A stretch of 64,000 nt of DNA from Botryosphaeria dothidea (taxonomy: Eukaryota; Ascomycota; Dothideomycetes; Botryosphaeriales; Botryosphaeriaceae): NCBI GenBank assembly GCA_011503125.2, contig WWBZ02000040.1, positions 2,170,001 to 2,234,000 on the forward strand. Reading direction: 5' to 3'. This document shows, one piece after another, positions 11,763 to 22,001 of this stretch. Position 1 is the stretch's first letter. Each line of letters begins with the position of its first letter. The notes beneath the pieces were generated by a model that was not told where the DNA came from, made no database searches, and was given only the letters and a program-made list of their open reading frames with translations. The position numbers and the translations under genes are program-made.

Positions 11763-14021
11763 CTACTGTACACTCTGCCTACCGAGCACGCTTGTCCGAA
11801 ACCGTTCCAGTAAGCTTTGCGAACTCTCCTCTTTTCCACCCTTCTGTAGAGAGCGCATGCACCTGTGCCAGAGCATGACCCATTCTCCATCCCTGACACC
11901 TCTTTCCCACAACTTGTCAACATCAGGTTCAATCACCAAGAGGCACCGCATCACTGCTTCTCTGACATCGTCCTTCAACTCAACCGGGGGTACTTCTTGC
12001 GGCATGGTGGCAAGACAATCCCGCACCGCTTGGATGCAATTGACCTGATGCCCAGTGAACGCGACTCCGTTGAGAGCAATCGCGTACATTTGGGCCGAGC
12101 GAGGATGCATGGCTAGAGTTGTGGAACTCCAAATATGCCACATCCCTTTCATGTCACCCAGAATGGCGTTACTTCTCAGCAGGTGGGCAAAAGTCTCAGG
12201 CTTCAAAGGCAACTCCAGCATATCTATCTGGTGGATAATTCCATGGCGCACCAATTGGTTGTAAGCTGCTCGTCTTTGGGCCTTGCTCAGGTCCTTATGC
12301 TGGGCCTTCAAGTCGTTGCTGAGTGTCGAGACCGAGTCATGAAGCATAATGATGATCTCGTCTGTAAGATTGGGATACGAATGTCCTTGCATGGCATATA
12401 AAAGGGCGAAGACAATTTTATTGCGGCGCCGGGCGGTGGTCTCGCTGAATTCTTTCGGATGTTCGCGAGACAGGATGGCCCGGATGCCGGCGAGGAACAT
12501 ATGCTCCGGGACACGTACACCCGCGATTTGCATTTCTTCAAGGAGGTCATGGATGATGTTAACAGGATATCCGGGATGGTTTATAGATAGAGCGGAGAGA
12601 TAAAGCTGAAATATAGCTTCAAAATGGAGGATATCCGGGAATTCGGGGATATGGCTGCAGAAATCCTTCAGAAAAGGAGTGAGATTTTTGCCTTTCCAGC
12701 TTGGTCCTTCGCCCAAAGCCTCGAGCTGTTCTTCCGCAGACATTTGATGCAATTGTTCCAGTCTGTTGGCCAGAGCAAAAGCCTCGGCGTGTTGGTCGGG
12801 CTTCGCCCGCTCTCGTAATTGGGATGGCGCAATCTTGTTCATTACAGGTGTTCCACGGTCCGAAAGGGCACTCATGAATGATTTCCAGGTCCTTGGCTTC
12901 ATGTTAGTCGAATATTGTTCTCCAGCTCTTTCAAGTGCCAAACTCGTACCATGTTGCCTTCCTCTTGAAGTGTGATACGCCCGGGCCTGGAACGGTGTCT
13001 GGGAGATCCGTTGGTGGAATTGAGTCGTCTGCTTGGTGACCGTGGTATCGACGACAGATCCGTTGGGGTTGTACATTCCGTCCTTGATTTGGTCATAATC
13101 GTCTTCAGGAGTCCGGGCTTCTTTGCTTCTCCTGTCAGTTTTCAACACCCCGTTCCACAAATTCTCAAGATCGAGCTCAATTCTCTTCTCCTCTGTGAAG
13201 AGTTGAAGGACAATGCTCACTCGCTCCGACTGCATAGAAAAGCCGACAAAGTCTTGCGTCTGCGGATCGTCCTTTGAAGCTGATTCGGCTGGCTTTACAG
13301 AGCCGACATTGACACATATCCAGCCGGTCCGGATCCCGTCATCGGCGGCAAGACTGCTCTCCGAAACACCGGCATTGGAGAGCATCCTTGCTTTACGCGC
13401 TTTGCGCCTCAGCTTCAGCTTCAACTCATTCCGCCCCAGCAGACCGTCGGCATGTGGACTCAGTTTGTATTCGCTCCGTAGCCATCGACACAACCTATCC
13501 GCAGAGACGTGAAGATGCTTTTCACTGCGCGCAGTTCCGAATAGCATGAGGAGGTTTGCACCTAGCGCAGGTGGCGGGTCGAGGTGGCGGAGGTCGAGGA
13601 TAGAAAGATCATCAATGCCGAGATCTACCGAGACATATTGAAGAAAACTCTCGAGAATTGGCGGAGAATGCTCTGGGAGGTCAGGTATGCGCTGCCTGTC
13701 AGCGAGCGGGTGTGCGGCGGCCTCGAGAGGTCGTTGAGGCGCATCGACCTGGAGATACCATGGTACGGACGCGTCTTGAGAGTTTGAGGACGAGAGCGTC
13801 GCTTCGGAGGGTAGACTGTCTTCGGACTGATGATGTTCCTTATTCGAGAGACTGTCGGAAAGGCGCAATGGTACGGTAGTGAAGGTTCTGGTGGTTGCGC
13901 GAGCGCGTGGCAGGCCGGTTGCGGGGATTTCGACACCAGCGAGCGATGCGAAAGACCTGAGAAAATTTGCGCGGCAAGCGTTGCATCGAAGTCCCGATGC
14001 GATGGCCCTGGAAGCAGCCAT
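11763..14021 (-). CDS. ATP25: Mitochondrial ATP synthase assembly protein Atp25
   Basis: Single exon of 752 residues. In yeast Atp25 is a mitochondrial inner-membrane protein whose precursor is cleaved: the N-terminal RsfS-like half promotes assembly of the Atp9 ring and the C-terminal half stabilises ATP9 mRNA. The start at 14021 (MAASRAIASG) gives a basic, Ser/Ala-rich mitochondrial presequence without early acidic residues; the longer frame upstream begins at a TTG. Residues of about 110-250 hold the RsfS-like domain (FLQYVSVDLGIDDLSILDLR, LMLFGTARSEKHLHVSADRL, then TGWICVNVGSV). The C-terminal half contains the family-specific helical region (NIIHDLLEEMQIAGVRVPEH and GMWHIWSSTTLAMHPRSAQM). 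Length matches filamentous-fungal Atp25. It diverges from NMD3 across a 329-bp intergenic region and is followed, same strand, by ESF2. Confidence 0.93.
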   Translation of the reverse strand: MAASRAIASGLRCNACRANFLRSFASLAGVEIPATGLPRARATTRTFTTVPLRLSDSLSNKEHHQSEDSLPSEATLSSSNSQDASVPWYLQVDAPQRPLEAAAHPLADRQRIPDLPEHSPPILESFLQYVSVDLGIDDLSILDLRHLDPPPALGANLLMLFGTARSEKHLHVSADRLCRWLRSEYKLSPHADGLLGRNELKLKLRRKARKARMLSNAGVSESSLAADDGIRTGWICVNVGSVKPAESASKDDPQTQDFVGFSMQSERVSIVLQLFTEEKRIELDLENLWNGVLKTDRRSKEARTPEDDYDQIKDGMYNPNGSVVDTTVTKQTTQFHQRISQTPFQARAYHTSRGRQHGTSLALERAGEQYSTNMKPRTWKSFMSALSDRGTPVMNKIAPSQLRERAKPDQHAEAFALANRLEQLHQMSAEEQLEALGEGPSWKGKNLTPFLKDFCSHIPEFPDILHFEAIFQLYLSALSINHPGYPVNIIHDLLEEMQIAGVRVPEHMFLAGIRAILSREHPKEFSETTARRRNKIVFALLYAMQGHSYPNLTDEIIIMLHDSVSTLSNDLKAQHKDLSKAQRRAAYNQLVRHGIIHQIDMLELPLKPETFAHLLRSNAILGDMKGMWHIWSSTTLAMHPRSAQMYAIALNGVAFTGHQVNCIQAVRDCLATMPQEVPPVELKDDVREAVMRCLLVIEPDVDKLWERGVRDGEWVMLWHRCMRSLQKGGKEESSQSLLERFRTSVLGRQSVQ

Positions 14022-14173
14022 GGCACGATCTCGCAGGCGTTGAGATGGGGAGAAAGGGAGGATAGCGGCAAAGAAGCACCAGGAACACGCTCTGTCGCCG
14101 CGGATCTGCGCTGCTCTAGAGAGTCCGAGTGTGCTGCCTGAGGCGCCGACGAGCCGGCGCAATTGCCTCTGCG

Positions 14174-14183
14174 TTATCGATAA
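14174..14183. promoter_or_regulatory. TTATCGATAA palindrome in the ATP25/NMD3 divergent promoter
   Basis: Second copy of the 10-bp palindrome, 153 bp from the ATP25 start and 168 bp from the NMD3 start, within a 329-bp bidirectional promoter. It is identical over 12 bases to the site before ESF2, which suggests shared control of the three genes. Confidence 0.45.
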
Positions 14184-14350
14184 GGCATCTTTTCACAACG
14201 ACTCCGCCTGCTGACAATTCCCAAACTATTTCCAAGAAACTCGTGGGGCAAATCTTGCGATTCCCTCACGCCGCCCTCCTCCCCTCTCCCTGTCCATCCA
14301 CTCTCTATTCCTCTACTTGCAGCTCCCGTGATACCCAACCTGCGCCCACC

Positions 14351-15954
14351 ATGTCCATGGACCTGGACAACGGCGCCGTCGCCTTCCAGCCCTCTGCGCA
14401 AAATGCGGCGACCATCCTTTGCTGCAACTGCGGCGCCCCAATCGACGGCACCACCTCCGCCGGCGCGCTCTGCTACGACTGTATCAAGCTCACCGTCGAT
14501 ATCAGCGAAGGCATCCAGAGAGAGGCTGTGCTCCATTCCTGTAGGGACTGCGACAGGTACGTTTTAGAGACCGCTTCTTGCGCCAAACCAGCTAACCCGT
14601 CCGTAGATGGATGTCACCGCCCAGCCAGTGGATAGTCGCCCAGCCCGAGTCCCGCGAACTCCTAGCTCTATGTCTCCGGAAACTGCGCGGTCTCAACAAG
14701 GTGCGCATCATCGATGCCAGCTTCATTTGGACCGAGCCACACTCGCGGAGAGTCAAGGTCAAGATCACCATACAGCAGGAGGCTTTTCAAAACACCATTC
14801 TGCAACAGTCCTTCGAAGTTGAATATGTTCTCGCGAATCAGCAATGTCCGGATTGCGCTAAGAGCTATACCCACAACACATGGAGAGCCTCCGTGCAAGT
14901 ACGGCAGAAGGTTACGCACAAGCGTACCTTCCTTTACCTCGAGCAGCTCATCCTGAAGCACATGGCGCACAAGGACACTATCAACATTAAGGAGACCCAC
15001 GAGGGCATCGATTTCTTCTTTGCAGCAAGAAATCAGGCAGAGAAGTTCGTCGATTTCCTGAAATCCGTCGTCCCTGTCTTCACCAAGAAGTCCCAGGAAC
15101 TCATCTCTATGGATGTACACACGTCCGTGAAATCCTACAAGTTCACGTATTCCATTGAGATTGTTCCTATCTGCAAGGATGATCTTGTTGTGCTCCCCAT
15201 TAAGATGGCAAAGCAGCTGGGTAACATTCCGCCAATGACGCTTTGCAACCGCATCGGAACTGCTGTTCAAGTTCTGGATCCACAAACACTCCAGATGGCA
15301 GATATCAGCCCGGACGTCTACTGGCGGTCACCCTTCACCCCGCTCGCGGACGTGACGGAGCTTGTTGAGTTTATAGTCTTGGATATCGAGCCCCTCGGCC
15401 CTGTCAAGGGTCGGTACGTCCTGGCAGAGGCAACAGTGGCTCGCGCATCCGATTTGGGTTCTAACGATCAGACATTCTACACGAGGACACACCTGGGTGC
15501 TCTGTTGAATGTTGGAGATTCAGTCATGGGATACCATCTGCTCGGCACTAACTTCAACAACGACTTGTTTGACGAACTCGAGAACAGCAAACAGTACTCT
15601 GGCACAATCCCCGATGTGTTGCTTGTCAAGAAGCATTACGCCCGCAAGAAGAGGAACAAGCGCAACTGGAGGGTCAAGCGTATGGCCAAGGAGGAGAACG
15701 AGATGCTTCCTCGCAAGCAGGACCAGGAGCGCCTCGAGCGCGACTTTGAGATGTTCCTTCGCGATGTTGAGGAGGACGAGGACTACCGTGCGGGTATTGC
15801 ACTATACAAGAGCCAACACGCGCCGAAGCCATCAGATGCCGAAGAGATGGAAGAGGACGACGAGGAGGAGGAAGACGAGGGCCTGCAGATTCCAATGGAA
15901 CAGCTGCTGGAGGAGATGGAGGATCTGAACATGGAAGATGGCGACGAAGCGTAG
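14351..15954 (+). CDS. NMD3: 60S ribosomal export protein Nmd3
   Basis: Exons 14351-14556 and 14607-15954 (intron 50 nt with GCTAAC branch point); 517 residues. Nmd3 is the adaptor that binds late pre-60S particles and carries them through nuclear pores with Crm1, being released in the cytoplasm by Lsg1. The N-terminus has paired CxxC zinc motifs (ILCCNCGAPI, LCYDCIK, HSCRDCDRWM, QQCPDCAKSY). The middle is the conserved eIF5A-like/SH3-like region (VHTSVKSYKFTYSIEIVPIC, LPIKMAKQLGNIPPMTLCNR). The basic segment KKHYARKKRNKRNW is a probable nuclear import signal. The acidic C-terminus ends in a leucine-rich element (LQIPMEQLLEEMEDLNME) that fits the Crm1 export signal. The intron splits the HSCRDCDR-W motif at the Arg codon, and splicing restores it exactly. 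Confidence 0.96.
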
Positions 15955-17280
15955 AGGCAGGTTTGCCCTCACGTGGCGAAAACCGGCTTGGGTGGCAGAT
16001 TCACTGGCGTTACTTGAATGCACGATATGGAGTTTTCCGGAGCTCACTAGAACTGTGAGCAGCATTTCAAAATTCGATACTATCCCAATGCTCAAAGGTG
16101 TTCGATCGAAGGATGCGGCTGGGTGAGACCAGTAAATCGTTCCAGACACGATGCCTACGATTGGGTGAGTGTAAGTCGCAGAGCAATCCACGGATCCTAA
16201 CGAGGCTGTCCTTCCTAGTGGGCCAAGAGCTGGCGTCGCTATGTTCCGAGACAGGGCAGACGTCTCCAAATGCGACGAGTAGGAATAGAGCCTACTTAAT
16301 CTCCTAGGGTACCGAAAGTGCCGAAGCCGAGGCCGTCAGGGACCGATGGCACTGTGCTACAATTGGGTTAACATGTTTTTAGTCATGTGGTTAGCGGCGC
16401 AGCTTTCGCTTTCTCCTTCTCTCTGATTCACCAATGCATGCTCTTGGCAAGTTACTTCATCCCGCCTGCTGATGCAATCACTTACCGCGTGCATGCAGGT
16501 CGTCTCATTAGGCTCACAAATCGGGTGATGAATCATCTCCCTCCACAAGGCTGTGCATGATTGTATGAAAGCGGTTCGCAGCCCAGGTCCCTGTTGCTTA
16601 CATCCTGGCCAGACTCTTTTCAAACATCAAAGGCAAGTTCCGCCAGGAACGGCCAATCTTTCAGCCTTCGTTCTTTAAGCAGCGGCTGAGGCTTGGACGC
16701 ATGTCAGTGAATGGCTCGGACGGATAGCCTTCCTTCTCCGCGTCCTTCCATCGCGCGGGTATCATCCTGGGGGCAGACGCTACGGAGTTCTGATTAGCTT
16801 TGGCCTGTGCACCAATAGGAAGATGGCGGTGCTTTCGTCGCATTATCAGCCACCTGGCCGCGATGTCCGTCGATCTGGGGACGGCGCCTGTTGGCTGTGC
16901 TGGCCGGACCAAGCACCCAGACCAGGCGGATGGAACCACTAGGCTACCGAGATTCGCCGTCCAGCAGCTACCTTCCTAGTGCTGCTGGCGCCATCGCACT
17001 CTCCCTTCCGTCCCGTGTCTTAGGTCTGGAGTGCATACACTCTCAGGCTTCAGGTTGGAGCAAGCGACCCGCCGGTCGATCCTGCGAGGATGTCGCTGCA
17101 AAACGCTCGTCTGAAGGGGGGGCATATTTAGCAAGGAACATGGCCCACCATCCTGCAAAACATCCGTCCACATCCCGGCCCTTCGGACTGCCCACTTCCG
17201 TCGACAATCTTTTTTTTATTCTGGGCTTTCAGGTTCTGCATCTCTCTCTATCTAGTTCCCTCCAACGATATCCTTGAGTC
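15955..17280. other. Intergenic
   Basis: About 1.3 kb between NMD3 and the first rhodopsin-domain gene. No open frame here shows domain, signal or membrane features. A pyrimidine- and T-rich stretch just before 17281 is consistent with a promoter/leader. Confidence 0.45.
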
Positions 17281-18652
17281 ATGGAATGGGCAGAGTCCGC
17301 AACGCGGAGCGTTCACGCAACCTGGGCAGTCACTTTTGTTTCATTCTTATTTCTGGTACTCAAGCTCGGCGTACGATACCGAGTGACACGCAGTCTTGGC
17401 TGGGATGACTTCTTCGTGGTGGCTTCTTGGATCGTCACACTTCCACTGGCACTTGTCATTAACTTTCGTAAGTAAACACAGCCATTCGTTCAGGACACGA
17501 CTGATCAGTATTCTACAGAGGCTGCGCATGGCATGGGTCATCACTCCAAAGAACTATCAACGGAGGACCTTTCTGCCCAGACTCGATGGTAAGTGCCTTG
17601 ACTATTCTTGCGAAACTTATCTCTCTCCAGCCCCTACCGTTTTCCTTGCGGGAGGGGCTCGACGCCACGCTGTTTCCCGACCCAGCCACTATCTCTTCAT
17701 GCACCTTAAAAGACCTTGATTCTGACTATCTCTAGGTTCTGGGCAAGTATCTGGGTCTACCTTCTCGCGCTTGGTCTGTCCAAGATGTCGATTCTCCTGC
17801 AGTACCACCGGATTTTTGTCGGAAAACGCACCGTCCTCACGATCAAGTTGACGTTCGCATTCATCGTCATGTGGACAACACAGGCAGTGCTCGTCTCGAT
17901 CCTACAGTGCGTCCCGGTTGAGTCGTTTTGGGACAGGAGCATGAAGGGGAAGTGCATCAACGCAGTAGCTTCGTACTACGCAAACGCATCTCTGAACATC
18001 CTCACCGATTTCATCATCATTGGATTGCCAATCCCCGTTCTCAACCAGCTTCACATCTCAAGCGGTCAAAGATTTGGATTGGCGTTTGCTTTTGCAATCG
18101 GCGGAGCGTAAGTCTCAACCCTCTCTCGCGCGCGCACATGCAACCCGGAGACTTACTGACACATGGCACAGTGGCTGCATTATCTCTTTGGTCCGTCTGA
18201 GCACCGTTGCGAACGCGCTCAAGAAGGGAGATCCTGGATACGCGAACTCAGAGCCTTCGATGTGGTCCGCGATTGAAGTGTCGGTGTGCATCATCTGTGC
18301 CTGTCTGCCATCGCTCCGACCACTCCTCGTCCGCTTGATGGCTGCCGTCGGCATCACGTCATCCCGCGATGCGACATCTCATCCGTCGCACATACGGTCC
18401 AGGATTGCACAGCGCAACTGGGGCAACAGTGCAGGTGTCGACCGGCTCGGATCTGGCAAAGACATGGTGGACATTGACGAACTGGAGCTTCAGGACAGCA
18501 AGGACCAGAGGATCAAGATCGACACGACAGTCGAAGTCACGTCGACAATGGAGAGCAGCAGGCAAAGCAGGAAGAGCGAAGGAGGGGAGAGCAATGACGC
18601 GTTGGTGCCGGACGGGAGGTGGTACCAGGCACAGGTGTCGAATGGCAGATGA
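17281..18652 (+). CDS. Rhodopsin-domain integral membrane protein (fungal 7TM)
   Basis: Exons 17281-17467, 17519-17588, 17736-18107 and 18172-18652; introns of 51, 147 and 64 nt; 369 residues. The layout is that of the large Pezizomycotina-specific rhodopsin-domain family (related to the membrane part of Pth11-like proteins), whose functions are mostly unknown. Helices include TWAVTFVSFLFLVLKLG, FFVVASWIVTLPLALVI, ASIWVYLLALGLSKMSILL, FAFIVMWTTQAVLVSILQ, ILTDFIIIGLPIPVLNQL and MWSAIEVSVCIICACLPSLR. Typical family marks are LGWDDFFVVAS in the first loop, KMSILLQYHRIF and the Cys pair in ILQCVPVESFWD / GKCIN, plus the LPSLRPLL end. No CFEM domain precedes the helices. The cytosolic tail is acidic and Ser-rich. 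Binding of retinal is not expected for this family. A second, differently spliced relative lies at 30654. Confidence 0.88.
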
Positions 18653-18989
18653 AGGGGATTGTAATGATGACCCGGCCTATTTCTTTTGTTACGTTAGTGA
18701 TACCAAGCTCAAATCCAACCAAATTTAAACTCAAGTCTAAGATCGGGGTTCATGCAAGTAATTGCGAAACACCAGATGCGGTGAAACAAAGTGCGAGTCG
18801 TCGAGGAACAGCCCAGTGGGAAAATGGTTGCCCATCACGTGGAAGGGGTTCGGCCGGGGGTTGGCGGCGTGAGGGCCGACGTCGACGCGCACCTCGGCTC
18901 GTCACCTCTTGTCCGCCGGAGCTTCGCTCGGCCGCGTTGTCAATCAATGAGCTGCCACACGCCTCAAACAGCGATGAGCAGCAGGCACG
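18653..18989. other. Intergenic
   Basis: 337 bases between the rhodopsin-domain gene and PEX12. No gene or repeat seen; the interval presumably holds a 3' flank and the PEX12 promoter. Confidence 0.45.
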
Positions 18990-20473
18990 ATGGAATACCT
19001 GTCGAGCCAACAAGATGGCTTCGATGAGCTGAAGCCGTCGCTGTTCGGTATGCCCTCCGCATCCGCATCCGCCGTCCAGCACTGACATATGACGCCGCAA
19101 CAGAGCTCCTCTCCGAACAGCAGCTGTCCGCCTTGCTCCCGCCCTCGCTCCGCTATCTCCTTGCCGTCGCTACCCACCGCCATCCCCGCTACCTGCTGCC
19201 CATCCTCAATTCCTTCGATGAAGTCTACGCACTGTTGTCGCTCCTGGTGGAGCGCCACTTCCTCCGCACATACGGCGGCGGCTTCATCGAGAACTTCTAC
19301 GGCATGAAGCGCGAGCGCGTCCTGCGCGTCAAAGGCGGCGAGGCCCATCGCGCGCAGCTCGGCGCCGCCGACCAGGTGCGCGAGACGCTCAAGCTGCGCG
19401 ACGCCGACGTGTGGCGCAACCTGGCCGTCATGGTCGGCCTGCCGTGGCTGAAGCGCAAGCTGGACGAGGGCTGGGACATACACGCCGCGCACCAGAGCGT
19501 GCTGCAGGGCGCTCCGGGCTTCGGGCGCGAGCGCTCCGGGCTGCCCGAGGGCGCGAGCATCAGGCAGCGCCTCGTCTTCTACTACAAGTGGTTCCTGCGC
19601 AAGGTCTACCCCAGCGTCAACGCGGCCTACTACTTCGCCCTGCTGGCCTGGAACCTGGCCTACCTCTTCGACGGCTCCAAGTACCACAGTCCCTTCCTGT
19701 GGCTCGTCGGCACGCGCATCCGCCGCCTCAACGCCGCCGACCACCGCGCCATCGAGCTCGCCACCAACCCGCCCGTCCCGACGACGACGACGCCCGCGCG
19801 CCCCGGCCGTCCCGGCCAGAGCAACAGCATCCTGCACCCGCGCACCCTCGCGCAGACGCTGTCCCAGCGCGCCCTCGGCTCGCTCCGCATCCTACTGCCC
19901 ACGTCCATCTTCGCGCTCAAGTTCCTCGAGTGGTGGCACGCGTCCGACTTCGCGCGGCAGCTGTCGCGCCAGACGGCCGCCGGCCTCGAGCTGCCGCCGC
20001 CCGTCATCACCGGCCTCCCCCCGACACCGCCCGCCAGGCCCCAACCGCCGGCCCCGGCGAAGCCCTCGGCCCTCAGGCAGGACAAAAGGGCCGGCTCGCC
20101 GCCCATCTCGGCGTCCTCGCTGCTCCCCGTCCTGACCGTCCCCGCGCCGCCCAACTCGGCGCTGTGCCCCATCTGCCTGTCCCCCATCCAGACGCCGACG
20201 GCCAGCCCGTACGGGTTCGTGTACTGCTACGCGTGCATACACCGGTGGGTGGAGGGGGCCCACGAGCGGCAGGCAGCGTTCATGGAGGGGAACAAGGCGT
20301 TCACGAACGGGGACGGCGAGGAGGTCGGGGTGGTTGGGGAGGACGGAAATGGCGCGTGGCTGGAAGAAGAAGGGAGTAGGGAGGGCAGGTGGGAGTCGGG
20401 GAAGGGCAGGGATGCGGTGACGGGACGGAGGGTGCTTGGTGGGACGGAGGCGTTGAGAAGGGTGGTTGTGTAG
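18990..20473 (+). CDS. PEX12: Peroxisome assembly protein Pex12 (RING peroxin)
   Basis: Exons 18990-19047 and 19104-20473 (intron 56 nt); 475 residues. Pex12 is one of three RING peroxins (with Pex2 and Pex10) that form the membrane ubiquitin ligase recycling the import receptor Pex5. The first exon encodes [19 protein letters not shown] and joins at [20 protein letters not shown]. The Pex2/Pex12 membrane region covers roughly residues 25-290 ([59 protein letters not shown]). A Pro-rich linker follows, then the RING-like segment [10 protein letters not shown] and [15 protein letters not shown]. The tail carries [12 protein letters not shown] where human PEX12 has CPITG, so the last zinc-ligand Cys appears to be Asp here; the frame around it is intact. 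Confidence 0.93.
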
Positions 20474-21062
20474 ACACTTTTTTCTTTCGGAGGGGTTGTG
20501 TGAGGTGTGGAGAGAGAAGACGGCGTTAAAAACGGTTAGGTTTCTCATGAGAGCGTATGCGGGTTTCTGATATCCTATGGATTTGTACTTGGTCAAAAGA
20601 AGGGCTTGCGGTATGGTCCCTGGTTTCCACCATCTTCTGTGCTGTGTCTTCAGATTTCCCTTCTGCGACGACTAGCGGCGACGGCCTTCAACAAAGCTAT
20701 CTTCATGGGGATTAGAAGCATTCGTCCGGGCGCAAGCTTATTGCACAGAGACAAAGCCATCCGGACGATTGCTTCGGCTTCCAATGGAATTATTGATCCG
20801 ACCTAAGTCTGGATCGTGAGTGTGTCACACGTTCAGTCAGCACCGACGCATCTCATTGTCATTCAATCACGGGCTCAGGTCTGCATGTTGGTGAGAAGAA
20901 ATGATGTTCAATTGAAAGCGTCTGTCTTTCAAAGCATCTGTTTCAGTAAACGATAAGTAACAGTGAGTGTTGAATACAATCTCAGCGTATACAATTGCAT
21001 CCATGCAATATGCACCGCCGAACGAAGTTCGAAAATCCGAGAACGAGTCTGTTGACCTCCAT
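20474..21062. other. Intergenic, convergent 3' flanks
   Basis: 589 bases between the convergent ends of PEX12 and the unknown gene at 21063. I see no gene; it should contain both polyadenylation regions. Confidence 0.45.
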
Positions 21063-22001
21063 CTACCTGATACGTCGCATTCCGACATCGGCATTAACCG
21101 TCATTTGCTGAACACTTTTGACCACAAAGTAGTTGTGATAAGAGTTCCGCAAAGAATCGAAATTGTCTTCGTTATTCCGGTGTAGGACTCTTGGGACCTC
21201 TTGATGATCCGGATGTGAAGGGAGCGTCACAGATACGACAGTCTCCCCTTCACGTAACGCGAGTCGACTGTCTTCGGAGAGCTTCCTGAACAGTGTGTGG
21301 GAGGTTTCGCAGTCTTCCACATTGAACGTTTTGTTGATCCCACCGTTCACTGTTAGGTGCAATGGGATTGTGCGCTTTCTGGGTAGGGAGCTGCTTGATG
21401 CTCTGGGCCACACGAATCTTCCCAATGGTCTGCTGAACAAGTTGCGTCTGCCAGAAGGCGGTTCGATTTCTTGTGGTGTCGGAGCGTTTGCAGGTATTTG
21501 CGGGTATGCCGGCTGGACAGGAGCATTTTCAGGCGTTCCTGATTGCGTCTGTTGGGAACCATTCGTGAGTGTGGCTTGAGCTGGCTGCTGGACAAGACCG
21601 TTTGTAGGTGTTGCCTGGGTTGGCTGCTGGATAGGATAATCCCCGGATATCGGTGCAGGCTGTTCGCCGTTTGAGAGTTGTCCGTTCTTCTGCGAATTGA
21701 CAAAGGAGTATTCGACCTGAAAGATGTTCCATAAAAGGCCCTTGATCTCTTCACTGTTGAAGTCTGTATGAGGGCTGAAGTGTTCTTTGAACTCGACCTT
21801 GATCGTTCCGACAGTCGTCACGATCAGGTCATCAAACCCGGAGCCTCGTTTGTCGAGCATGATGAAGACGTCGAATGTGTCTTGAATATCATCACGCAAA
21901 GCCTGCTTCAGATCTTTGAGGGCCTCGGGGGACATTCCGAGTATGTCCGCTTGCAGTGCGTGCCGCTTCTGTGATCTCTGGTCGGTGGTTCCGTTTGCCA
22001 T
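21063..22001 (-). CDS. Hypothetical protein with Gln/Pro/Thr-rich repeats
   Basis: Single exon of 312 residues, starting at the ATG at 22001; a GTG nine codons upstream is not used. I do not recognise the family. The N-terminal third looks globular (SPEALKDLKQALRDDIQDTF, FDVFIMLDKRGSGFDDLIVT, GLLWNIFQVEYSFVNS). The middle is low-complexity with imperfect 11-12-residue repeats around QQPTQATPTNG, QQPAQATLTNG and QQTQSGTPENA. A basic segment follows (GRRNLFSRPLGRFVWPRA, SSSLPRKRT). The C-terminal third is again ordered-looking (HTLFRKLSEDSRLALREGET, VSVTLPSHPDHQEVPRVLHR). No signal peptide or membrane helix is seen. The two ordered ends joined by a repeat linker suggest a scaffold-like or regulatory protein, but that is only inference. 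Confidence 0.6.
   Translation of the reverse strand: MANGTTDQRSQKRHALQADILGMSPEALKDLKQALRDDIQDTFDVFIMLDKRGSGFDDLIVTTVGTIKVEFKEHFSPHTDFNSEEIKGLLWNIFQVEYSFVNSQKNGQLSNGEQPAPISGDYPIQQPTQATPTNGLVQQPAQATLTNGSQQTQSGTPENAPVQPAYPQIPANAPTPQEIEPPSGRRNLFSRPLGRFVWPRASSSSLPRKRTIPLHLTVNGGINKTFNVEDCETSHTLFRKLSEDSRLALREGETVVSVTLPSHPDHQEVPRVLHRNNEDNFDSLRNSYHNYFVVKSVQQMTVNADVGMRRIR

Noticed and set aside
19411..20379. Plus-strand frame of 322 codons inside PEX12
   Set aside because: Arg/Pro-rich shadow frame of the GC-rich PEX12 exon.
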